Source of the DNA: Sphaerothrix epifaneia
GTDB taxonomy: Bacteria > Cyanobacteriota > Cyanobacteriia > Phormidesmidales > Phormidesmidaceae
Assembly (NCBI RefSeq): GCF_042788235.1
Contig: NZ_JBHZOL010000065.1
Location: 1 to 64,000, forward strand
Direction: 5' to 3'
DNA length: 64,000 nucleotides
In this document: piece by piece, positions 1-9,404 of the stretch
Numbering within the stretch: position 1 is the stretch's first letter
Layout: each line of letters starts with the position of its first letter
Translations under genes and position numbers: made by a program
Notes under the pieces: model-generated
Seen by the model: only the letters and a program-made list of their open reading frames with translations
The model's database searches: none
What the model was told of the DNA's origin: nothing

Positions 1-169
1 GTGGTCTAAATCTTGATTGCTTGTGGGCTGAAGTTCGCCGAACTTACTCAGGTTGACCAAAAAGGGATGAAAAGTCAGCCCTTAGCCTGAGGCGAGGACG
101 AAGAACTGCCTTAGTGTGTGAAGGGAGGTCATATACTAGCCTCACGTTCTCGAAATCAAAGTGGCTGTC
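1..169. other. Window edge, no gene recognised
   Basis: I see no convincing coding frame, RNA gene or clear promoter in this edge segment. It presumably holds the 5' region of the lipoprotein gene that follows, and perhaps the 3' flank of a gene outside the window. Confidence 0.4.
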
Positions 170-874
170 ATGTCAGTGAAAAAAATTGTCGGTTGGATGC
201 TGCTAGCGGTTGCTGTAGCGCTCTTTAGCAGTTGTATTCCCAATGGACTGGTTGAGCGAGGCATTGAGCGAGAACTGCCCCAGTACATTGGCCCAGCCGC
301 AAATTACGATGTTGATATTGATGGGCTAAAAGTGCGATCGGGTGAGGCTGATCGAATTTTTGCCGTCGGAGAGCGGGTACAGCCGACAGGTGCTCCTGTG
401 ATCGATCGCCTCGAACTCGAACTGCAGCAGGTTAAATACAACCGGGCTGAAGAACGCTTAGACAGCGTTGGTAGCGCTCAGGCCACAGCGCGAATCTTGC
501 CTGCCGACCTGGCTGATTTTCTAGAGAGCTACCGCAATGTCCGAGAAGCCGCGATCGCCTTACAGCCGCCTAACCAAGCTACGCTCAGCGTTCGCCCTGA
601 GGTGGGTAACCTGTATGCGCCTGCAGGTATTACGGTGGCTATTACTGGGCAACTCGTGGGCGAGGGCAGCTTACTTAGCTTCAATGTTTCTGATGTCAGT
701 GCTGCCGGAATTAGCTTGGGTTCAGAAGCGGCGCGACGTATCTCCCAGGTAATTAATCCGCTAGCCGACCTTTCGACGCTGCCGATCGCCTTGAATATCC
801 AGAATATTCGGGTAGAATCCGCAGCCATTTTTCTAGAGGTCACTGCCGATCCCACCAGTTTTCAACTACCGTAA
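170..874 (+). CDS. DUF2993-like (LmeA-type) lipoprotein
   Basis: The protein has a short basic N-terminus, a hydrophobic segment and a Cys in an SSC context at about residue 22, so it is probably a lipoprotein or secreted protein. The lipobox (F-S-S-C) is not classical. The rest is a beta-rich fold resembling the DUF2993/LmeA family of small phospholipid-binding envelope proteins common in cyanobacteria. I start at the ATG because the signal peptide then begins MSVKK; a GTG three codons upstream at 161 is also open. No strong ribosome-binding site distinguishes them. The family call rests on overall pattern and is moderate; the substrate is unknown. Confidence 0.7.
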   Translation: MSVKKIVGWMLLAVAVALFSSCIPNGLVERGIERELPQYIGPAANYDVDIDGLKVRSGEADRIFAVGERVQPTGAPVIDRLELELQQVKYNRAEERLDSVGSAQATARILPADLADFLESYRNVREAAIALQPPNQATLSVRPEVGNLYAPAGITVAITGQLVGEGSLLSFNVSDVSAAGISLGSEAARRISQVINPLADLSTLPIALNIQNIRVESAAIFLEVTADPTSFQLP

Positions 875-919
875 GCAAAGCTAGGTTATTCTATCAGTGC
901 GATTCCATGCGATCGCGCC

Positions 920-950
920 CCTTTTCAAATCGTTCAAATTGTTTAAAAGG
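920..950. terminator. Hairpin, possible terminator
   Basis: CCTTTT at 920-925 pairs with AAAAGG at 945-950, extended by AAA/TTT past a one-base bulge. It lies 46 bases after the lipoprotein stop and before the ftsE-like gene. The stem is AT-rich and has no T run after it, so termination is only a suggestion. Confidence 0.3.
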
Positions 951-1070
951 TTGATAATTGCGCTGATTGCGCTTCAGTCCAGTAAAATAACGGCTCATAG
1001 CGTGCTTTGGGTGCCTTCACACGGCTTTACATATTTGTTTCACCCTAGCTAGTTCGACTTAGGTGTCTGT

Positions 1071-1883
1071 ATGACTTTTGTCGCTCCTCGTTCTGATAGC
1101 AGCCAAACTCCCCTTGCCAAAAACGTTCGCGAAAGATTAGAACAGCGTCTCCAGATGGTCTATACACCAGATGCAGCCGCTCAGAACGAACCCTCAGAAC
1201 CTCAGCCATCCGTGCCGCCGATGGTGGCGTTATCCAACATCAGTAAAACCTACCGCAACGGCAGCAAAGCGCTGGTCAACATCAATCTGGAGGTCAAACG
1301 GGGTGACTTTTTGTTTGTAACCGGGCCTTCAGGTTCAGGAAAATCTACCCTGCTCAAGCTGCTTTATGGGCAAGAGCGTCCCTCAGAAGGCGCAATCGTG
1401 GTCAACGACCATGACATGACTAAAGTAAGAGGCAATCGCCTAGCCAAGCTGCGCCGCCGCATTGGTGTTGTGTTTCAAGACTACAAGCTGATCCCCCGTC
1501 GAACGGTAGCCGAGAACGTAGAATTTGTTCTCTGGGCACAAGGGTTTACCCGTAAAGAAATTAACCGTCGCCTTTGGCCAACCCTCAAAATGGTTGGGCT
1601 ACAGCACAAGGCTCGGTGTTTCCCCGATGAACTCTCCGGTGGTGAACAGCAGCGGGTTAGCATTGCCAGGGCTGTCGTCAGCACTCCACCCCTGCTTTTA
1701 GCCGATGAGCCGACGGGCAACCTCGATTCAGACAACTCTATGCAGGTGATTAGAATCCTCAAAAAGCTGAACTCGATTGGCATCACTGTCATCGTCACAA
1801 CCCATAACGAACAACTTGTGAGAATGTCCAATCATCCTGTTGTCCAGCTTTATAACGGCTACCTCCATCAAGTCCGCCGATAA
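1071..1883 (+). CDS. ftsE: FtsE-like ABC transporter ATP-binding protein
   Basis: This is an ABC ATPase with Walker A GPSGSGKST at residues 85-93, signature LSGGEQQR at 188-195 and Walker B LLLADEP at 208-214, ending in the NLDS/TTHN arrangement typical of FtsE and LolD-type ATPases. FtsE pairs with the membrane protein FtsX at the division site to control peptidoglycan hydrolases. The first 50 residues are a Pro/Gln/Glu-rich extension before the ABC domain, longer than the usual FtsE of about 220 residues. No ftsX lies beside it. It converges on tatA with only 12 bases between stops. FtsE is the best guess, but another MacB/LolD-like ATPase cannot be excluded. Confidence 0.8.
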   Translation: MTFVAPRSDSSQTPLAKNVRERLEQRLQMVYTPDAAAQNEPSEPQPSVPPMVALSNISKTYRNGSKALVNINLEVKRGDFLFVTGPSGSGKSTLLKLLYGQERPSEGAIVVNDHDMTKVRGNRLAKLRRRIGVVFQDYKLIPRRTVAENVEFVLWAQGFTRKEINRRLWPTLKMVGLQHKARCFPDELSGGEQQRVSIARAVVSTPPLLLADEPTGNLDSDNSMQVIRILKKLNSIGITVIVTTHNEQLVRMSNHPVVQLYNGYLHQVRR

Positions 1884-1895
1884 TTTTCGGAGGCT

Positions 1896-2078
1896 TTAAT
1901 CGTCATCGTCGTCCTCATCTAAAAACGTCTGCTCATCATCAGGGTTGTCTAATTCTTCTTTGAAGCCCCGTAGCGTTTTGCCCAAAGCGCTACCCAGTTC
2001 TGGAATCTTCTTTGGGCCGAAAATTAAAACCGCCACAATAATGATGATGCCAACTTCCGGCCAGCCTAAACCAAACAT
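1896..2078 (-). CDS. tatA: Twin-arginine translocase subunit TatA/E
   Basis: This 60-residue protein starts MFGLGWPEV, followed by one hydrophobic helix, the FGPKKIPELG hinge motif, an amphipathic helix (SALGKTLRGFKEEL) and a strongly acidic tail ending in five Asp. This is the standard TatA/TatE layout. TatA forms the pore that moves folded proteins across thylakoid and plasma membranes. A strong AGGAGG lies 3 bases before the ATG (2082-2087), which fixes the start. No tatB or tatC is adjacent, which is usual in cyanobacteria. Confidence 0.93.
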   Translation of the reverse strand: MFGLGWPEVGIIIIVAVLIFGPKKIPELGSALGKTLRGFKEELDNPDDEQTFLDEDDDDD

Positions 2079-2151
2079 GAGCCTCCTGGGTTAAGTTTTC
2101 AACACTATACTGTGGAATTGGCACTCGCAGGTTAAGCGCCTTTGGGCTATC

Positions 2152-3354
2152 TCAAACACCTGCTGGCTCTGGCTGATAGCGAATATTGGCTTTACGCAAA
2201 CGAGCCACCGCTTCACCGAGGCGATCGCAGTCGGCAATTAGGCTAACTCGCACATAGCCTTCACCGCCCCGGCCAAAAGCATTGCCAGGGGTGACCACAA
2301 CGCCTGTTTGCTGTAGCACCGATAAGGCAAAGTCGGTTGAGCTAACGCCCAGCGGGCAAGGCACCCAAAGGTACATTGTGGCTTTGGTTTGAGGCACATC
2401 CCAACCCAAGCTAGCAAACGCCTGAATCAGAAAATCACGACGCTGACGGTAGCGCGTTTGAACTTCACTCAAGTAGACATCTGGGAGTTGCAAAGCCGTT
2501 TCTGCTGCCCGTTGCAGGGCAGCAAAGATGCCATAGTCTAAGTTGGTTTTGAGCGTTCGCAAACCCTGAATAATATGGCGATTACCGACGACAAAGCCAA
2601 CTCGCCAGCCAGCCATGTTGTAGGTTTTGGAGAGGGTATGAAATTCCACGCCAATTTCTTTGGCACCCGGAATTTCTAGCAGGCTGGTCGGCTGGTAGCC
2701 GTCAAACGCTAGCTCAGCGTAGCAAAGATCGTGAACAAGGATAATTTCGTGCTTACGGGCAAAGGCAACCACCTCTTCAAAAAACTCACGCGGAGCGGTG
2801 GCTGCCGTTGGATTGCTAGGGTAGTTGAAGTAGAGAATTTTGGCGCGATCGGCCACCTCGTCCGGAATCTGAGCCAGATCGATTAGCCAGCCATTGTCAG
2901 GTTTAAGAATTAGATCGTAAATTTTGCCGCCTGCGATCGCGGGCCCGCGAAAATGAGCCGGATAAGCAGGCGAAGGCACCAAAACAACGTCTCCCGGATT
3001 GATGTAGGCCAGGGCTAAATGGGTTAACCCTTCTTTAGAGCCTAACAACGGCAGGGCTTCTCCTTCTGGATCGAGTTCGACGCCATAGCGGCGATGGTAC
3101 CAAGCTGTAATCGCTTGGCGAAAACTGGCAGTGCCTTCAAAAGGCGGATAGCCATGATTGGCCACATCTTGAATAGCAGCCATTGCCGCTTCAACTACTG
3201 GGGTTGGGGTTGGGCCATCCGGATTGCCCATGCCCAAGTCAATCAGGTCAAGTCCCTGTTCGCGCGCGCGGGCTTTCAATTCGTCTAGTCGGGCAAATAC
3301 ATAGGGAGGCAAAGCGCTTAAGCGCTGGGCTGGCTGAATCCAATCGAGGCTCAT
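2152..3354 (-). CDS. Class I/II PLP aminotransferase (AspC/DapL-like)
   Basis: This is a 400-residue fold-type I aminotransferase. The PLP-binding lysine is K243 in the SKTYNMAGWR motif, preceded by NYPSNPT at 177-183 and by D209 and Y212, which contact the cofactor. The C-terminal VRVSLI motif carries the Arg that binds substrate carboxylate. Homologs are annotated as aspartate aminotransferase or LL-diaminopimelate aminotransferase; I cannot fix the substrate. Its ATG overlaps the stop of the upstream dehydrogenase in an ATGA arrangement, so the two are translated from one message and are likely coupled. Confidence 0.85.
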   Translation of the reverse strand: MSLDWIQPAQRLSALPPYVFARLDELKARAREQGLDLIDLGMGNPDGPTPTPVVEAAMAAIQDVANHGYPPFEGTASFRQAITAWYHRRYGVELDPEGEALPLLGSKEGLTHLALAYINPGDVVLVPSPAYPAHFRGPAIAGGKIYDLILKPDNGWLIDLAQIPDEVADRAKILYFNYPSNPTAATAPREFFEEVVAFARKHEIILVHDLCYAELAFDGYQPTSLLEIPGAKEIGVEFHTLSKTYNMAGWRVGFVVGNRHIIQGLRTLKTNLDYGIFAALQRAAETALQLPDVYLSEVQTRYRQRRDFLIQAFASLGWDVPQTKATMYLWVPCPLGVSSTDFALSVLQQTGVVVTPGNAFGRGGEGYVRVSLIADCDRLGEAVARLRKANIRYQPEPAGV

Positions 3355-4502
3355 GGCTGCACCTCCTGAGCGGTTTGAGCAACTTCACTCTGTAACCGAG
3401 AACGGCTGGCACTCACAGGTACCGTCGTTGAGACCATCGCCGCTACAAGCTGTTCCGGGGTAACGCTAAAAGGCAAATGGTGAATATCAGAACCCGGACG
3501 ACAGGCCATCTCGGCAGCATAACGGAGTTCGGCCAATGAAACGTCAGCTAAACCCAGATCTTCAAGTGACTTAGGCAACCCAATCTGGTCATAAAACTGC
3601 GTTAACTGCTGGCGAGCCGAAGCGGCCAAAGAGTTTCCCTGCCCCATTTCCTCAAGTCGGAGCTGCACTAAAATGCCATAGGCCACTTTTTCGCCATGCA
3701 AGGCTGGGTGACTGGCAGCTAAATGGGTTAGCCCATTGTGGACAGCGTGAGCCGCTACTGTACGGCATTGCGCCCCACCTAAACCGCCAATCACACCCGC
3801 CAACAGCACCGATGCATCTACAACTTCGCGCCATTCAGCCCCGCCGGGTTCTTGCAGCGCTGCCTGAGATTTTTGAAAGAGCAAATCACGCAGCACGCGT
3901 GCCTGCTGCACCGCTGCCACAATCAGCGAGTTTTGCGCGTGGCCGCTGCTGACTGAGGCTTCGTACCACTTGGCTAAGGCATCACCAATGCCCGCCACCA
4001 GCGTTCGTTGAGGTGCTGTGGCAACCAGGTCGTAGTCTAGCACTAACAAACGGGGACACTGGGGCAAACCCACATCGTACTGAAAAGCCCCCTGATCGGA
4101 ATAAACGTTAGAAAGGGCTGTCCAGGCTGCGCAGGTAGCCGCCGAGGTAGGAATCGTAACGACGGGTAACTGCTGCTGGTAAGCCAGCAGTTTAGCGGCA
4201 TCTAGAGCCTTGCCGCCACCGACACCCAAGATGACATCAGCCTGGTGGTCAATAACAGCGGCTTGTAAGCTGCGTTGTGCTGACTCACTGCAGTCTGCCC
4301 CGTAAACCGCTCGCGCCACCGCTAAATTTGCCAGCGGCTGGCTCAGCCAAGGCTCGACTAGAGCCAACGTGCGATCGCCAGCGACTATCAGCGGTCTTTG
4401 CCCCAACCGGGCGATCGCATCACCTATATCCGCCAAGATGCCAGAACCGCGCAGCACCTGAGCTGGTGCAATGGTTAAAGGAGCCAATGTGAGCTGAGTC
4501 AT
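3351..4502 (-). CDS. Iron-containing alcohol (glycerol-type) dehydrogenase
   Basis: The protein resembles the group III/glycerol dehydrogenase family: an N-terminal Rossmann-like NAD(P) domain with GVGGGKALDAAK (GGGxxxD), then a helical metal domain with AAHAVHNGL and HGEKVAYG, which supply the metal-ligand histidines. It would oxidise or reduce a polyol or ketone using a divalent metal. I start at ATG 4502; a TTG six codons upstream (4520) is also in frame. The gene overlaps the aminotransferase by 4 bases, suggesting a shared pathway, but the substrate is unknown. Confidence 0.82.
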   Translation of the reverse strand: MTQLTLAPLTIAPAQVLRGSGILADIGDAIARLGQRPLIVAGDRTLALVEPWLSQPLANLAVARAVYGADCSESAQRSLQAAVIDHQADVILGVGGGKALDAAKLLAYQQQLPVVTIPTSAATCAAWTALSNVYSDQGAFQYDVGLPQCPRLLVLDYDLVATAPQRTLVAGIGDALAKWYEASVSSGHAQNSLIVAAVQQARVLRDLLFQKSQAALQEPGGAEWREVVDASVLLAGVIGGLGGAQCRTVAAHAVHNGLTHLAASHPALHGEKVAYGILVQLRLEEMGQGNSLAASARQQLTQFYDQIGLPKSLEDLGLADVSLAELRYAAEMACRPGSDIHHLPFSVTPEQLVAAMVSTTVPVSASRSRLQSEVAQTAQEVQP

Positions 4503-4652
4503 ACGCCAACGTTTACGCAAATGAGTGACACAGAGGATGAAAACAAGGCGATCGCAGATTTGGGCTAATGGCTATGCCTCAATCTTCGAGGTGATTAAAG
4601 TGACGCCCGTTACAAAGCCTTGAGAAGTGATCTTAGCGGCTAGAGACTCACT

Positions 4653-5189
4653 TTAACTATCCTTTGCGCTCAAGTCTGTCATTTTAGAGATTTGAGCTAG
4701 ACGGCTCTGATCAATCCGGATGGTTTGAGGTGCTCCGGTTTGCTCATCTGGCACAGGCTGTAGCTGACCCAAATAAACCAAATCTGAAATCCCGTCTGGA
4801 CGATGGACAATCGTTCGGGCGCGGATAGTGGGAATTTGACCGGGTGGGCCTAAACGTCCGGGCTTGAGTAAGTTACTAGCGGCTTGCTGCAGCGTTGCGG
4901 CTAGCTCGGATTCTGTAATGGTCTGCGGCACCTTGATCACAATTTGAGCAGCGCCAGAGTCAAACACGGTGGTATAAGGAATAGCCCCTGGAATGCTGGT
5001 TCGGGTAAACGGCTCAAAGCTCAATCCCAAAAATCCCACCGTCAAAACCCCCATAAAGCCCGTTGCCCCTACTAGCCGGAAACGAATGCCCCACTGCGCA
5101 ACAAAGGCGATCGCGGTTATACCCGCCAGCACTAAGGTTAAAATTGCAGCCCATTGGGTAGCTTCTAAAAAATCAGCAGGAGTTGGCAT
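4653..5189 (-). CDS. ycf51: Ycf51 family protein
   Basis: This is a 178-residue protein with two N-terminal hydrophobic segments (about residues 13-32 and 36-57), then a soluble domain containing VFDSGAAQIVIKVPQTITESEL and an RARTIVHRPDG segment. The pattern matches the Ycf51 (DUF2518) family of cyanobacteria and red-algal plastids, a membrane protein of unknown function. It stands alone on the minus strand, separated from the dehydrogenase by 132 bases. Confidence 0.85.
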   Translation of the reverse strand: MPTPADFLEATQWAAILTLVLAGITAIAFVAQWGIRFRLVGATGFMGVLTVGFLGLSFEPFTRTSIPGAIPYTTVFDSGAAQIVIKVPQTITESELAATLQQAASNLLKPGRLGPPGQIPTIRARTIVHRPDGISDLVYLGQLQPVPDEQTGAPQTIRIDQSRLAQISKMTDLSAKDS

Positions 5190-5362
5190 AAGTCACACAG
5201 AAGAGTTCGAAACGCGCCGTGTTTTTGCAGGTCAAATTAAGACGCGGCTTTTCTTGATCCTATCAGTCAAAGCCCCCCTCGCTGTTCGGTCTTCGATCCA
5301 GGGCGCGGCCAGACTCAAGCGGCTAGACTCAAAAAGCTGTTTAGCCCTCAAGCTGATTGAGG

Positions 5363-8290
5363 TTACGGCGTATTGCACGTATTCGCAGGAACATTAGCGG
5401 CGATCGTTGCCATATTGTTAGTGTTGCCAGACAGCGGTTCTAGCTGAAACTGGCCGTTGTTGGTACGAATTAAGCTGGTGGTATCTTCGTTGACATTGTT
5501 TTGCACGCGTAGGCAAACTGTGCTGCCAATCGCCGTGCCATCGGCAACTGCTCTAATGTCCGTAGCGTTGGTGCTGAGTGTATTAGACTCAATCGCTACA
5601 TCAGCTCTAGAAACACCTGCTACAGCGCCGCCAGCAGCATTGCGCTGAGCCTGAAGGTTAATCCCTTGGCCGCTGCCATGACCTTGAATCGTATTGCCTG
5701 TAATCAGCGCCCTAATCTGCGGATTACCCGCCAAAAGATTACCAACTCGCAGGTCAATGCCATCATCGACATTGTTGGCAATCAGGTTATCTGCAATAGT
5801 CAAGCTGGCGAGGTTGTTCACGCCTTCAACCGCAACTTGAATGCCGTCTCCCGCTAGGGGCGAATTGGTACCGTTACCTTCAATTTGGTTATTGGTGATG
5901 GCAATGTTGCCCGTAGCGGTTCCTCCAATCACGACCACAATGCCGTCCCCAGCGTTGTTATCGCTAGGATTAGCTCCCCCAATCGTATTATTGGCGATCG
6001 CTAAATTCAGATCCCCAGAGATATTGCCAACGGCAATAGCTTGGCCTTCAATCCGCGGATTACCATTGCCCGTAGCGGTTCCAATAACCGTGTTGCCCGC
6101 AATTCTGGCGGTTCCGGTGACTTGGTTAAGATAAATAGCGGCTGGGCGTGTCGTCGCCAGATTGTTCGTCCCTAAAGTAGCAATGCGGCTTAGCTGATTG
6201 TCTAAAATCTCGACATCTACCGCATCAAACACCCCAATGCCGACGTTGCTAGCATCAAAAACCTGATTCCGCTGAATCAAGGCTCCATCAGAACTGGTGA
6301 GCAAAATAGGGGCAACGCTAATGTTAAAAATCTGGTTATCTTGTATCAACAAATTATCGGCTGTCAGCGCATTAATTCCTTGCTGGGCATTAAAGAGCCG
6401 ATTGTTTTGAATCACACCATCGGTTACCGTATCTAGCGCGATCGCGGTGGTATCCACCTGAGAAATGTCGTTTTCCTGCAAGCGCACGTCAGCCACGTCG
6501 CTGACTACAAGGCCAAACTGTGTATTTGTAATTGTGTTTTGCGCAACGGTGGCTTGATTCGATCCGGCGGCTAACGTAATGGCGGTTTGATCAATTTGCG
6601 AAATTTGATTGCCTTGAATTAACAGCGCAGGCGCATTAGTTGCAGAAATACCAAACTCAGCATTGAAAAGTGTATTTTGCTGAATCAGGCTATTTTCAGC
6701 ATTTTCCAAAACAATAGCAAAATCATCAATCTGCGAGATTTGATTATTTTGCACAACTGCATTGTCAGATCCTGACAAAACTGCAATCCCTAAGCGATCG
6801 TTTGTCAGGATGTTGTTTTGCACCAGAACATTGTCAGCGTTGTTTTGCACCACAATGCCCGTGCCGCTCATTTGGGCAACCGCATTGTCTTGTACAATCG
6901 CCCCTGAGGCTCCGCTAACCGTAATGCCATTCACCGCATTGCGAATATCAAAGCCCGCCAGGATATTGTTACCCTCAATCAGCGTTACCCCACCGTCTAT
7001 GCGAGGCAGTGTACCGCGATCGCCAAAATCTGGTAACACAATAGCTGTCAGCTCACTACCAATTTCTACTGGCAAGCTTTGCTCAACGCCGCTAGAGCGC
7101 ACCTGTAGATTGCCTGGAATCGTAAAGCCACCGCTGAGCGGATTGCTCAGCGAATCGCCCGGTCGAACATAGACAACATGGCCTGAACCAGCAGCCGATA
7201 ACGCCGCTACGAGGGTATTGACCGGATCTTCAACGGTGCCGGTGCCAGCAGCGCCACCAGGCGTCACATGGACAAAGAAATAAGCTTCCCCCGTACTTGG
7301 GTTGATGGCCACCTGATCAGCTTGAAAGTTCAGGTCAGTTTGCTTTTCAACCACAATGGCCTGATTGCGAGTCAAGCTCTCAGCCGCTCTTGCCCATACC
7401 AGCCGTTCTGGCGTTACATCATCAGCCGCTGGCAGGGGGGTGGGGCTACCGAGACGGGTGTTAACCGAGAAAAAAACGTTAGTGCCAAACAAATCATCAT
7501 GCTGTACACCCAAACCAAAGCGGAGATTCTCTTGTAAGCGATAGTCTAAACGCAGCCGTACACCCAAACTATCGTCTGATTCGTTGCCACCATAATAGTA
7601 AAGACCCGAATAAGCCCATAAATTACCCCAGCCTTCGGGCAGTTCCAGCAGACGAAAACCTGCATCAACGTCAACTCCGCCTAAAGCAGCTTCAAACTGA
7701 TTTAAACGACCTAAATCAAATATCAGTTGATTGCCCTGAAAGCGAGGATTCAAGGGAGTACGGCTCGTATCGCCGTCACCAGATACCTGATTACGGGTAT
7801 CGCCAATGGGTAAATAAGCGTTGAGATGGATATCCCAAACATCACCAAAGGCTTCTAGCCCTGCTGCAAATTGGGTAAAATCACTGCTGCCAGTATCGCG
7901 AAAATCAAACCCAGCATACCCCCCTAACAACGTACTACCCGCCAAAAATCGGTAGCCTGCCAGTAAGCTGCCAGCCAAATTGGCCTCATCATCTAGACTG
8001 ATACGCGGCACCCAGTAAATAACATTCTCGCCAGGAGTTTGTTGTAAAGGAATAAAACCTTCAAATCCGGTGAAGCCATCGCTATATCCGCCGTTAGCAC
8101 TGTTGTAGTTAATGTGCCAGCGGGGACGAATGCGTAGATCAGTCGCTGTGGTTGAAGCCGATTCAGAACTTTGCGTTAGCAAGACCGCTTGAGGCACTGT
8201 TTGAGCCAAAGCGGGGGCAATCGTTAACGTGACCGCCAAAAGACTGCCTAAAGAAAGGCTGCGACAAACAGCAGAAGCATAGAATGACAT
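5363..8290 (-). CDS. Surface beta-helix protein with N-terminal barrel
   Basis: A signal peptide (MSFYASAVCRSLSLG... cut after ALAQ) is followed by about 240 residues of alternating aromatic/Gly-rich beta strands (GYSDGFTGFEGF, GGYAGFDFRDTG, LRFGLGVQHDD) resembling the inverse-autotransporter barrel of intimin/invasin. Residues after about 330 form a right-handed parallel beta-helix with many coils of the form IQNNxI / LIQxNQI (NosD/pectate-lyase type). The likely topology is an outer-membrane barrel with an exported beta-helix passenger. I start at ATG 8290 because the signal peptide begins there; TTG 8320 adds ten residues. No enzyme residues are evident. Asn-rich coils are long and regular. 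Function (adhesin, glycan binding or lyase) is unknown. Confidence 0.75.
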   Translation of the reverse strand: MSFYASAVCRSLSLGSLLAVTLTIAPALAQTVPQAVLLTQSSESASTTATDLRIRPRWHINYNSANGGYSDGFTGFEGFIPLQQTPGENVIYWVPRISLDDEANLAGSLLAGYRFLAGSTLLGGYAGFDFRDTGSSDFTQFAAGLEAFGDVWDIHLNAYLPIGDTRNQVSGDGDTSRTPLNPRFQGNQLIFDLGRLNQFEAALGGVDVDAGFRLLELPEGWGNLWAYSGLYYYGGNESDDSLGVRLRLDYRLQENLRFGLGVQHDDLFGTNVFFSVNTRLGSPTPLPAADDVTPERLVWARAAESLTRNQAIVVEKQTDLNFQADQVAINPSTGEAYFFVHVTPGGAAGTGTVEDPVNTLVAALSAAGSGHVVYVRPGDSLSNPLSGGFTIPGNLQVRSSGVEQSLPVEIGSELTAIVLPDFGDRGTLPRIDGGVTLIEGNNILAGFDIRNAVNGITVSGASGAIVQDNAVAQMSGTGIVVQNNADNVLVQNNILTNDRLGIAVLSGSDNAVVQNNQISQIDDFAIVLENAENSLIQQNTLFNAEFGISATNAPALLIQGNQISQIDQTAITLAAGSNQATVAQNTITNTQFGLVVSDVADVRLQENDISQVDTTAIALDTVTDGVIQNNRLFNAQQGINALTADNLLIQDNQIFNISVAPILLTSSDGALIQRNQVFDASNVGIGVFDAVDVEILDNQLSRIATLGTNNLATTRPAAIYLNQVTGTARIAGNTVIGTATGNGNPRIEGQAIAVGNISGDLNLAIANNTIGGANPSDNNAGDGIVVVIGGTATGNIAITNNQIEGNGTNSPLAGDGIQVAVEGVNNLASLTIADNLIANNVDDGIDLRVGNLLAGNPQIRALITGNTIQGHGSGQGINLQAQRNAAGGAVAGVSRADVAIESNTLSTNATDIRAVADGTAIGSTVCLRVQNNVNEDTTSLIRTNNGQFQLEPLSGNTNNMATIAANVPANTCNTP

Positions 8291-8611
8291 AGCAATTGGA
8301 GGTAGTTTACTTGGCAACAAAGCGTCAACGAGCTTACCTAGAGAATTCCCATAGAAAATACGCGATCAGCAGTATCACGATGAGACAACTACAAAGATCC
8401 CTGATTCTTCTTTAAGCTTTGGAAAAGTAGGGAAGCCACGGGCCTAACGATAGTAAACTGCTCTCGGCTGAAATAACTACGACGGGCTAAACTCATAATC
8501 ATTGCTTGTACCGTGAAAATCTCAGAGTTTCTCAACCAGACTCTGTTTGCTATCACCGTCGGTTTATGAGGAACGGCTTGAGCCATACAACATCACTGAA
8601 GGAGAGTGTTC
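8291..8611. other. Divergent intergenic region
   Basis: This region lies between the leftward beta-helix gene and the rightward lipoprotein gene, so it should hold both promoters. I see a small inverted repeat (CAGAGT ... ACTCTG around 8522-8545) and a good Shine-Dalgarno near the right end. A short leftward open frame here looks spurious. Confidence 0.4.
8599..8604 (+). promoter_or_regulatory. Shine-Dalgarno deciding the start at 8612
   Basis: AAGGAG lies 7 bases before ATG 8612. It favours this ATG over the in-frame GTG two codons earlier at 8606, which overlaps the end of the element. Confidence 0.7.
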
Positions 8612-9229
8612 ATGCTGCAGATTCGCCCCCGCGCTCTAATGGTTCCAGCGGGCATCGCGATCGCCCTTACGTTGGCTGGTTGTGGTGAGTCCAAAGTAAC
8701 CCAATGTAATCGGCTAGCTGAGGTCGTCAACCAAACTCAAGGCTTTATGCAAGAGTTTGAGACAGAAATTCAAAGCTTTAGCAGTAATGCAGCGTCTGTC
8801 CAAAACCTGGACGACATCAAAGCGGCTGCTGGGCAATACACCACTGCTGTCGATACGGTGGTTACTAACTTAGATGGTCTGGTTACAGATTTAGAAGAAA
8901 CCGATCTGGCTGACGAAACGTTAGTTCAGTTTCGAGACGAGTACGCGACGGTGGTTCAAGGGTTTAGCAGTGCCTTACAACAGGCCAGTCAAGCGATGGA
9001 GCTTGTTGTCAATGTAGAATCCGAAGCAGAGCTTCCAGCCAGCATCGAAGCTTCTCAGCAACAGACTGTAGAAGCTGTCAACCAAATTGAGCAGCTCTCC
9101 CAAACTGAATCCGAAATTATCAACGAAGTTAACACTTACTGCGGCGCGGCTACCCCAGTAGAACCCGCTGAAGGGAGCAGCGTCGAAGGGGAAACCCCAG
9201 CCGTTCCTGAAACCGAAAGCGCTGAATAA
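8612..9229 (+). CDS. Small secreted lipoprotein, mostly helical
   Basis: The N-terminus has a classical lipobox LAGC (Cys about residue 24), so the protein is lipid-anchored. The remainder is a Gln/Glu/Ala-rich helical region with heptad-like spacing and two Cys (CNRLAEVV near the N-terminus, TYCGAA near the end) that may form a disulfide, then a Pro/Glu-rich tail. Similar small lipoproteins occur in many cyanobacteria with no assigned function. It is monocistronic, followed by an inverted repeat. Confidence 0.8.
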   Translation: MLQIRPRALMVPAGIAIALTLAGCGESKVTQCNRLAEVVNQTQGFMQEFETEIQSFSSNAASVQNLDDIKAAAGQYTTAVDTVVTNLDGLVTDLEETDLADETLVQFRDEYATVVQGFSSALQQASQAMELVVNVESEAELPASIEASQQQTVEAVNQIEQLSQTESEIINEVNTYCGAATPVEPAEGSSVEGETPAVPETESAE

Positions 9230-9243
9230 CCAGCGTCCGCAAA

Positions 9244-9281
9244 ACCCAGAGGGAAACGGCTCTGAGCGCAACCCTCTGGGT
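9244..9281 (+). terminator. Inverted repeat after the lipoprotein gene
   Basis: ACCCAGAGGG (9244-9253) pairs perfectly with CCCTCTGGGT (9272-9281) around an 18-base loop, 14 bases after the stop. An A run, not a T run, follows, so it is not a canonical intrinsic terminator but may end or stabilise the transcript. Confidence 0.5.
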
Positions 9282-9404
9282 CGAGTAGCTAAAAAAAAGC
9301 TAAGGGTCTCGCTATTTTAGCGATATAGCTGTCTATGCTGGACACGACGAAGTGATCGGAGTTATTCCCTCGGCTATCTAGGTTTGAATCAGGAATCTTT
9401 GCTC

